NCBI GenBank assembly: GCA_016218905.1
Contig: JACRCS010000632.1
Coordinates: 1 to 21,202 of the forward strand
DNA: 21,202 bases
Source: Deltaproteobacteria bacterium
GTDB taxonomy: Bacteria; Desulfobacterota_C; Deferrisomatia; Deferrisomatales; JACRMM01
Direction of reading: 5' to 3'
Notes under the pieces: model-generated
Seen by the model: the letters and a program-made list of their open reading frames with translations, nothing else
Database searches by the model: none
What the model was told of the DNA's origin: nothing
Part shown: in pieces, positions 15,705 to 21,202 of the stretch
Numbering within the stretch: position 1 is the stretch's first letter
Layout: each line of letters starts with the position of its first letter
Made by a program: the position numbers and the translations under genes

Positions 15705-17461
15705 CCCGACCTCCGCCCGCCTCCCTCGTCGAGCTCCTCCGCCGTCGCGCCGAGGGGGAGACCGACCGCGTCGCCTACACCTTCCTCGCGGACGGCGAGA
15801 CGGAGCAGGAGCGCGTCACGTACGGCGAGCTCGACCGCCGCAGCCGCGCCATCGCGGCCCTGCTCCGGCGCCGCCACCGGCCCGGCGAGCGAGCGCTCCT
15901 CCTCTACCCCTCGGGGCTCGACTTCATCGCCGCGTTCTTCGGCTGCCTCTACGCGGGCCTCATCGCCGTGCCCGCCTATCCGCCCCGGCCCAACCGGGAG
16001 CCTTCCCGCCTCCGCGGCATCCTGCGGGACGCGGAGCCGGCGGCCGTCCTCGGGACCGAAGCCGCGGTCGAAGGGCTCGCGGAGCTCGCCGCCGTCCTGC
16101 CGGAGCTCACGGGCGCCCGGTGGCTCGCGACGGACCACCTGCCGCTCTCCGAGGCCGAGCACTGGGAAGACCCCTCCCTCGGCCCGGACGCGACCGCCTT
16201 CCTCCAGTACACCTCCGGATCGACGGCGGAGCCCAAGGGGGTGATGGTGAGCCACGCCAACCTGCTGCACAACCTCGCCTACGCGAACCACGTCGAGGAG
16301 AACGACGCCTCGAGCGTCGGCGTCTCGTGGCTGCCCTTCTATCACGACATGGGCCTCATCGAAGCGGTGCTCCAGCCGGCCTACGGTGGGTACCCGGCGT
16401 TCCTGATGGCGCCGGCAGCGTTCCTCCAGGAGCCCCTGCGTTGGGTCGAGGCGCTCAGCCGGTACCGCGGGACCAACAGCGGAGGCCCGAACTTCGCCTT
16501 CGAGCTCTGCGTCCGGAAGACCGCGCCGGAGGAGCGCGCCCGGCTCGACCTCTCGAGCTGGCGCGTCGCCTACAACGGCGCGGAGCCGATCCGCTGGGAG
16601 ACGCTCGAGCGGTTCTACCGGGCCTTCCAGGGCTGCGGCCTGCGCTGGCGCTCTCTCTACCCGGTGTATGGGCTCGCCGAGGCCACCCTCCTCGTCTCCA
16701 GCGGCCGGCGGAGCTACGAGCCGAGGCCGGTCATGCTCGATGCCGAGCGGCTGGCCGAGGGCCGGGCGGTCGAGCCGCGGCCCGGCGCGGCGGCGGCCCG
16801 CTTCGCCGCCTGCGGGCCCTGCGGCTTCGGCACGAAGGTCGCGATCGTCCGGCCCGAGACGCGAGAGCGCTGCGGACCCGGCGAGATCGGCGAGATCTGG
16901 GTGCAGGGGCCGAGCGTCGCCCAGGGCTACTGGGGGAGGCCCGACGAGAACCGCCTGACCTTCGGGGCGGAGCTCGCGGAGGGCGAGGGGCCTTTCCTCC
17001 GGACGGGCGACCTCGGCTTTCTCGACGGGGACGACCTGGTCGTCACGGGGCGCCTGAAGGACCTGATCGTCGTTCGGGGGAGGAAGCACTACCCGCAGGA
17101 CATCGAACGGACCGTCGAGGCCTGCCACGCCTCGATCCGGACCGGGTGCGTGGCCGCTTTCGGGCTCGAGGCCGGAGGGGAGGAGGGCTTCGGCGTCGCG
17201 GCCGAGGTCGAGCGCACCGCCCTCCGGGCGAAGAACGGCGCCGGTCTGGACGGGGTGCTGGGCGCGGTGCGGGAGGCGGTCGGCGCGCAGCACGAGCTCC
17301 CGCTCCGGGCGGTCTTCCTCCTTCGGCCGGGGAGCCTTCCGAAGACCTCGAGCGGCAAGCTCCGGCGTCACGCCTGCCGGGAGGGGCTGCGCGCCGGCAG
17401 CCTCTCCGCCGCCGCGTGCTGGGTCGAGCGGCCGGCTACCGGCGGGGGAGTCCGGAGTTGA
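15701..17461 (+). CDS. Fatty-acyl-AMP ligase (FAAL)
   Basis: Adenylate-forming enzyme of 586 residues that activates a fatty acid with ATP and transfers it to an acyl carrier protein. Core motifs are LQYTSGSTAEPKGVMVSHAN at about 168-187, WLPFYHDMGLI, NGAEPIR, VYGLAEATLLVSS, FLRTGDLGFLDGDDLVVTGR and LKDLIVVRGRKHYPQDIE, ending with PKTSSGKLRR carrying the catalytic Lys. The SWLPFYHDMGLI and GRKHYPQDIE sequences are typical of FAALs rather than acyl-CoA synthetases. It overlaps the acyltransferase stop as ATGA and the next gene's start as TTGA. The next gene opens with an ACP domain, the natural acceptor. Confidence 0.93.
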   Translation: MTRPPPASLVELLRRRAEGETDRVAYTFLADGETEQERVTYGELDRRSRAIAALLRRRHRPGERALLLYPSGLDFIAAFFGCLYAGLIAVPAYPPRPNREPSRLRGILRDAEPAAVLGTEAAVEGLAELAAVLPELTGARWLATDHLPLSEAEHWEDPSLGPDATAFLQYTSGSTAEPKGVMVSHANLLHNLAYANHVEENDASSVGVSWLPFYHDMGLIEAVLQPAYGGYPAFLMAPAAFLQEPLRWVEALSRYRGTNSGGPNFAFELCVRKTAPEERARLDLSSWRVAYNGAEPIRWETLERFYRAFQGCGLRWRSLYPVYGLAEATLLVSSGRRSYEPRPVMLDAERLAEGRAVEPRPGAAAARFAACGPCGFGTKVAIVRPETRERCGPGEIGEIWVQGPSVAQGYWGRPDENRLTFGAELAEGEGPFLRTGDLGFLDGDDLVVTGRLKDLIVVRGRKHYPQDIERTVEACHASIRTGCVAAFGLEAGGEEGFGVAAEVERTALRAKNGAGLDGVLGAVREAVGAQHELPLRAVFLLRPGSLPKTSSGKLRRHACREGLRAGSLSAAACWVERPATGGGVRS

Positions 17462-20160
17462 GAGAGACTCAGGGCGCGCCGGCCCTTTCGGCCCTCCTGA
17501 CCTCGCTGGCGGCCCAGTGTCTGAAGGTCCCGGCGGGCGCGCTCTCCCGGAGCGTTCCCCTATGCCGCCACGGGATGGACTCCCTGGCGCGGGTCGAGCT
17601 CACGGCGGCCCTGGAGGCCGCCCTCGACCGCCGCCTGCCGGACTCCCTGCTGATCGAGCATCCCGACCTCGAGAGCCTGGAGCGCTACCTCCGCTCCGGT
17701 CCGGCGGCGGGGCAGGCTCCCGCGGGCGGGCTCGCCCGGATGCGCGCGGACAGCCGCCTGCCCGCCGAAGTCCGGCCCCCGCAGGCACCCCGGCCCGTGG
17801 GGGGCGAGGAACCGGTCCTGCTCACCGGCGCGACCGGCTTCCTGGGAGGATACCTCCTCCGGGCCCTCCTCGAGCGAGGCCGCCGACGCGTGCTCTGCCT
17901 GGTCCGAGCGGGCGCGCGACGAGGCGCGAAGGAGCGCCTGCGCGGGAGCCTCGAGCGCTCGGGCCCGTGGGACCCCTCCTGGGACGCCCGCCTGGAGGTC
18001 GTGGAGGGCGACGTCGCCCTGCCGCTCCTGGGCCTCTCCGAAGCCCGCTACGCCCGCCTCGCCGCCGAGGTGGGCGAGGTCTACCACTGCGCGGCCGAGG
18101 TGGATTGGGCCTCCCCCTACGGAGCGCTCCGGGCGGCCAACGTCCTCGGAACCCTGGAGTGCCTGCGGCTCGCCTGCGCCTGCCGAACAAAGGGGCTTCG
18201 CTTCGTCTCCACCGTCGCCGTCTGTTACTCGACGTCCGGGCCCCGGGAGATGGATGAGGACGAGGACCCGTTCCCGTACCTGCCGGGCCTCCACCTCGGC
18301 TATGCCCAGACGAAGTGCGTGGCCGAGGCCCTCGTGCGGGAGGCCGGGGAGCGAGGCCTCCCCGTGACGATCCTGCGGCCTTCGCTTGTCGCCGGCGACC
18401 GCGCGTCGGGCGCGTCGAGCGAGAGCGACCTCCTCTCGCGGCTCCTCCGGGGCGTCGTCCGGATGGGCACGGCGCCCGACCTCGACTGGACCGCCGACTG
18501 TCTGCCCGTGGATTACCTGGCCGGGGCCGTGCTGCACCTCGTCGGACAGCGCACGTCGCCCAGGGTCCTCCACCTGGTGAACCCCGCGGCGCGCCACTGG
18601 CGGGAGCTCGTCCTCTGGCTGAACCTCTACGGCTACCCGGTGCGCCTCGAGCCGTACCGGGAGTGGGCGGCACGGGTGGCGACGGACCCCGAAAACCCGC
18701 TCTGGCCCCTTCGGGGCTTCTTCCTCGGGAAGCCGGCCTCCGAGGGCGGCCTGACGCTCCCCGAGCTCTACGAAGACGGCCGCAGGACCCGCCTGCGGGC
18801 GAGCCGCACCGAGGAAGCCCTGCAGGGTGCCGCCCTCGGGAGCCCGAGGCTCGACGCGCGCCTGCTCGAACGCTACGTAGACGGGTTCATCTCGCGAGGC
18901 CTGCTTCCGTCGCCGAGCGCCGTCCGGCGCCCCGCAGGCCCGATTGGTGGGCGGGGAAGTCCTGAGCGGGAGGCGGCGGCACTGGACGCCTCCTTCTTCG
19001 CCGGCCTGCTCCGAGGCCCGGACGGCGAGGGGGCCGCCGAAGTCCGCCAGGCCCTCCCGGTGCGCGACGGGTCCGACCGGAGCATCATCTCGGAGCTCAC
19101 TTCGTGGCTGCACGGTAGCCCCGCCGGGCTCCGGCAGTACCGGCTGGGGGTCGAGAGGCGAGGGGAGCTGGAGTGGGTCTCGGCGGTGGTGAAACGGAAG
19201 GCGAGCGACGAGGAGGCGATCGACGTCGCCCGGCGGGTCGCCGAGCAGTGCAGCCCGGCGCTGGGCCGAGCCTTCGAGCGCTTCGGGCGGGAGCTCGGGC
19301 TCGCGGGCTCCCACGTGCGGGAGCTCGGAGTCTACGGGCAGGACGACCTGCGCTTTCGTCGCCACGCCCCGGCCCTGTACGGCGTCCGGCGCGACGACGC
19401 CCGGCAGGAGTGGACGCTGGTGCTCGAGGACGTCTCGGGGCTCGAGCTCCTGGACTCGGCCGACGACGCCTCGGGCTGGGAAACGGAGCACGTCGAGGCC
19501 GCGGTCCGGGGGCTCGCGGAGCTTCACGCCATCTGGTACGGGCGGGAGGAGGAGCTGCTCCGGAACGCCTGGCTGGGGCCCGTCACCTCGGCTCGCCGCC
19601 GCGCGGAGATGGCCGAGCTCTGGGCCGCGCTGGCCGAGAACGCCGCGAGCCGGTTCGCCTCGGTGCTGGGGGAGGGCGTGCGCGCTCTCCAGGCCCGGCT
19701 CGCCGAGGACGTGGGGGACCGGTGGCGTAGGCTCGAGAGCAGGCCGCGGACGCTCATCCACAACGACTTCAACCCCCGGAACATCGCCCTCCGAACGGGC
19801 GAGGCGGGGCGACGCCTCTGCGCCTACGACTGGGAGCTGGCGACGCTCGGGCCGCCCCAGCACGACCTGGCGGAGCTCCTCTGCTTCGTTCTTCCCCGGA
19901 GCTTCGGCCGCCCGGAAGTCGAGCACTACCTGGCCCTCCACCGGGAGGCCCTCCGGGACTCCTCCGGCGTCGGGGTCGACCTCCCTGCCTGGGCCGACTG
20001 GGAAGAGGGCTTCCGCCTCTCCCTCCACGACCTGCTGCTCGACCGGCTCGCCCTCTACGCGATGATCGGCCGCTTCAAACCCCAGCGGTTCCTCGACCGG
20101 GTCGTACGCACCTGGGGCGCGCTCTACGAGCTCTATCCCCTGGTGTCCCCGTGCCGTTAG
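17458..20160 (+). CDS. ACP - thioester reductase - APH-type kinase fusion
   Basis: Three-part protein of 900 residues. Residues 1-80 are an acyl carrier domain with the phosphopantetheine Ser42 in CRHGMDSLARVEL. Residues 118-480 are a short-chain-dehydrogenase-type thioester reductase: NAD(P)-binding LLTGATGFLGGYLLRALLER (122-141), YHCAAEVDW, STVAVCYS and YAQTK (Tyr282, Lys286). It would release the ACP-bound acyl group as aldehyde or alcohol. About residues 520-900 form an aminoglycoside/choline-kinase-like phosphotransferase with HNDFNPRN (768-775, catalytic Asp770, Asn775) and YDWELATLG (Asp791). The first two domains are common together; a kinase on the end is unusual. The start is TTG 17458, overlapping the FAAL stop as TTGA, with GGGGGAG seven bases upstream. 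No in-frame ATG precedes the ACP motif. Confidence 0.9.
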   Translation: MRETQGAPALSALLTSLAAQCLKVPAGALSRSVPLCRHGMDSLARVELTAALEAALDRRLPDSLLIEHPDLESLERYLRSGPAAGQAPAGGLARMRADSRLPAEVRPPQAPRPVGGEEPVLLTGATGFLGGYLLRALLERGRRRVLCLVRAGARRGAKERLRGSLERSGPWDPSWDARLEVVEGDVALPLLGLSEARYARLAAEVGEVYHCAAEVDWASPYGALRAANVLGTLECLRLACACRTKGLRFVSTVAVCYSTSGPREMDEDEDPFPYLPGLHLGYAQTKCVAEALVREAGERGLPVTILRPSLVAGDRASGASSESDLLSRLLRGVVRMGTAPDLDWTADCLPVDYLAGAVLHLVGQRTSPRVLHLVNPAARHWRELVLWLNLYGYPVRLEPYREWAARVATDPENPLWPLRGFFLGKPASEGGLTLPELYEDGRRTRLRASRTEEALQGAALGSPRLDARLLERYVDGFISRGLLPSPSAVRRPAGPIGGRGSPEREAAALDASFFAGLLRGPDGEGAAEVRQALPVRDGSDRSIISELTSWLHGSPAGLRQYRLGVERRGELEWVSAVVKRKASDEEAIDVARRVAEQCSPALGRAFERFGRELGLAGSHVRELGVYGQDDLRFRRHAPALYGVRRDDARQEWTLVLEDVSGLELLDSADDASGWETEHVEAAVRGLAELHAIWYGREEELLRNAWLGPVTSARRRAEMAELWAALAENAASRFASVLGEGVRALQARLAEDVGDRWRRLESRPRTLIHNDFNPRNIALRTGEAGRRLCAYDWELATLGPPQHDLAELLCFVLPRSFGRPEVEHYLALHREALRDSSGVGVDLPAWADWEEGFRLSLHDLLLDRLALYAMIGRFKPQRFLDRVVRTWGALYELYPLVSPCR

Positions 20161-20193
20161 TTCGGCCTCACCACCAGCAGGGCAGGGGCCAAC

Positions 20194-20228
20194 TAGCAGG
20201 AAGGAACTTTCCGAACGGGACACTCGAG
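20194..20228 (+). repeat. Left copy of 35-bp duplication around element copy 2
   Basis: Begins TAGCAGGAAGG and ends CACTCGAG. It matches 20348-20382 at 34 of 35 positions (C/T at the fifth base from the end). It is unrelated to the duplication at copy 1 except for the initial TAG and final AG. Confidence 0.85.
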
Positions 20229-20347
20229 CCGTAGGGTGGGCGGTTCTCGCGCAGCGAGGTTCGCCCACGCGTGGGGCAACCCGCCTGCGGCGGAACGCCC
20301 CACCCTACGCTCAGGGGCAGATGCGCAAACAATTGTGACGCTCTGTA
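20229..20347 (+). mobile_element. Short hairpin-plus-tail inserted element, copy 2
   Basis: 119 bp, 118 of them identical to 9066-9184 and in the same orientation. Outer hairpin arms are at 20230-20240 and 20299-20309, followed by the 38-bp tail ending CTCTGTA. It sits between the ACP-reductase-kinase gene and the phosphatidyltransferase gene. Removing it with one duplication copy would shorten that gap from 236 to 82 bp. Confidence 0.8.
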
Positions 20348-20382
20348 TAGCAGGAAGGAACTTTCCGAACGGGACACTTGAG
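20348..20382 (+). repeat. Right copy of 35-bp duplication around element copy 2
   Basis: Repeat of 20194-20228 at a 154-bp offset with one mismatch. It runs directly into the ribosome-binding region of the next gene. Confidence 0.85.
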
Positions 20383-20396
20383 ACCGGGAGCGCGGG

Positions 20397-21062
20397 ATGA
20401 CTCCGGCGGGTTACCTCCATCCTCGAAACATCCTCACCTACGGCTCGATGGCCACCGGGCTCCTGGCCGTCCTGGCCGCGAGCGAGCTCGGCTCCTGGCA
20501 CGCCTCGGGGGCCCTCCTCGCGCTCTCGGTCCTCCTCGACACCTTCGACGGGCGCTTCGCCCGGCTGTGGCCCCGCACCGCCGACGAACGCGCCTTCGGC
20601 GTCGAGCTCGACAGCCTCTCGGATGCGGTGGTCTTCGGCTTCGCGCCCGCCGTCTGCCTCGGGCTGCTCTCCGACTTCGGCCCGGCCGCGCTCGCCCCGC
20701 TCGTCTGGTCGGCCGCGGCACTGGCCTACCTGAGCGCCGCCGTGACGCGGCTCGGCTGCGACAACCTCCACCAGGTCGGGGCAGACCGCTTCGTCGGCCT
20801 CCCGACGACCCTCGCCGGCCTGCTCCTCTCCACGCTCTTCCTCGCGAGGCCCCTCCCGTGGGCTTCGGCCCTGGTGCTCGCCGCCCTGGCCGCCGGGATG
20901 CTCGCTCCCCTGCCGGTGCCTCGCGCGAGGGGCAAGATCCTCGTCGTCTTCGGCCTCTGGATCCTGGGGGTTCTCGCGTGGCACACCGTGGAAGCGGGAC
21001 GAGAGCTCTCCGCCGCATCCACCGTGCCCCAGGTCCGCTCTACGGCGGGGCCGAACCGATGA
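20397..21062 (+). CDS. CDP-alcohol phosphatidyltransferase, PssA-like
   Basis: Membrane protein of 221 residues. It has the family signature DxxDGxxAR...GxxxDxxxD: LLDTFDGRFAR (Asp48, Asp51) and GVELDSLSD (Gly68, Asp72, Asp76), followed by VVFGFAPAV. The latter resembles the SFGVAPA stretch of type II phosphatidylserine synthases. Such enzymes replace CMP on a CDP-lipid with an alcohol such as serine. The distance between AR and the central Gly is 11 residues rather than the usual 8-9. About six hydrophobic helices follow the signature. ATG 20397 has GGGAG six bases upstream. CarS, the likely source of CDP-lipid, opens the preceding operon, so this is probably the last visible step. The stop overlaps the next start as ATGA. 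Confidence 0.87.
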   Translation: MTPAGYLHPRNILTYGSMATGLLAVLAASELGSWHASGALLALSVLLDTFDGRFARLWPRTADERAFGVELDSLSDAVVFGFAPAVCLGLLSDFGPAALAPLVWSAAALAYLSAAVTRLGCDNLHQVGADRFVGLPTTLAGLLLSTLFLARPLPWASALVLAALAAGMLAPLPVPRARGKILVVFGLWILGVLAWHTVEAGRELSAASTVPQVRSTAGPNR

Positions 21063-21202
21063 GGCGGGGGCTCCTGAGGGGGCGTCTGACGCTCTTCCTC
21101 CTCCGTCACCACTTGCGAGCGCTCTTCGCCGGGAGAATGACGCCGGGGGAGGTGGCGCGGTCGCTGCGGCGGCAGATGAGGGTCTCCTCCCTCTTTCGGG
21201 AC
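21059..21202 (+). CDS. Start of an unidentified gene (partial, runs off the window)
   Basis: ATG 21059 overlaps the preceding stop as ATGA and the frame stays open to the last base (48 codons). The visible part begins MRRGLLRGRLTLFLLRHHLR and continues with TPGEVARSLRRQM, basic and helical. Too little is visible to assign a family. The overlap implies co-translation with the phosphatidyltransferase. Confidence 0.6.
   Translation, partial: MRRGLLRGRLTLFLLRHHLRALFAGRMTPGEVARSLRRQMRVSSLFRD

Noticed and set aside
15518..17371. Antisense frame of 617 codons over the fatty-acyl-AMP ligase
   Set aside because: Shadow of a well-defined ligase; composition is Arg/Glu/Gly/Pro-rich and no motif is recognisable.
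17560..20268. Antisense frame of 902 codons over the ACP-reductase-kinase gene
   Set aside because: It mirrors a gene with clear ACP, reductase and kinase motifs and ends inside the inserted element; treated as a shadow.

Overview
The window comes from a high-GC bacterium, most likely Gram-negative. Gene density is high, third codon positions are G/C-rich, and many start codons are GTG or TTG. The membrane-anchored FtsH, CheB/CheR-PAS and hybrid-kinase signalling, and an ether-lipid-like operon recall Myxococcota, Acidobacteriota or related phyla. The sequence alone does not fix the phylum.

Layout. (1) 1-57: tail of an unknown gene. (2) 139-2112: FtsH-type protease, convergent with a small PRC-barrel gene (2169-2543, minus) across a short hairpin-bearing gap. 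(3) 3053-6966: signalling block with a CheB-CheR-PAS protein broken by an internal deletion plus frameshift, then a PAS histidine kinase whose receiver domain is out of frame at a run of seven G. (4) about 7090-9030: island of visibly lower GC and different codon use, carrying three genes joined by two TGATG junctions. Two are unrecognised and the third is a HEPN-fold protein. (5) 9031-9742: gene-free stretch with a short inserted element and, upstream of the next operon, a candidate sigma-54 promoter. (6) 9743-20160: seven genes on one strand, each overlapping the next. They encode a CarS-like cytidylyltransferase, a PEP-synthase-like phosphotransferase, a UbiA-family prenyltransferase, a zinc-ribbon SAM methyltransferase, a PlsC-like acyltransferase, a fatty-acyl-AMP ligase, and an ACP-thioester reductase-APH-kinase fusion. 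(7) 20161-20396: second copy of the inserted element. (8) 20397-21062: CDP-alcohol phosphatidyltransferase resembling PssA, overlapping the start of a gene that leaves the window.

How the genes may work together. In the lipid operon, the ligase would load a fatty acid on the ACP and the reductase would release it as aldehyde or alcohol. The UbiA protein could make a prenyl transfer or ether bond, PlsC would acylate, CarS would make a CDP-activated lipid, and the phosphatidyltransferase would add a head group. Two kinase-type enzymes and a methyltransferase would supply or modify intermediates. This parts list resembles ether-lipid synthesis (myxobacterial ElbD-type AMP ligase/ACP/reductase/acyltransferase, from memory) mixed with archaeal-type lipid enzymes. 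The product is inference.

The most unusual sequence-level observation is a 119-bp hairpin-plus-tail element. It is present twice in the same orientation (one base different between copies), about 11.2 kb apart, on either side of the lipid operon. Each copy is bounded by a direct duplication of 35 bp of locus-specific sequence, as expected for a mobile element with an exceptionally long target-site duplication.
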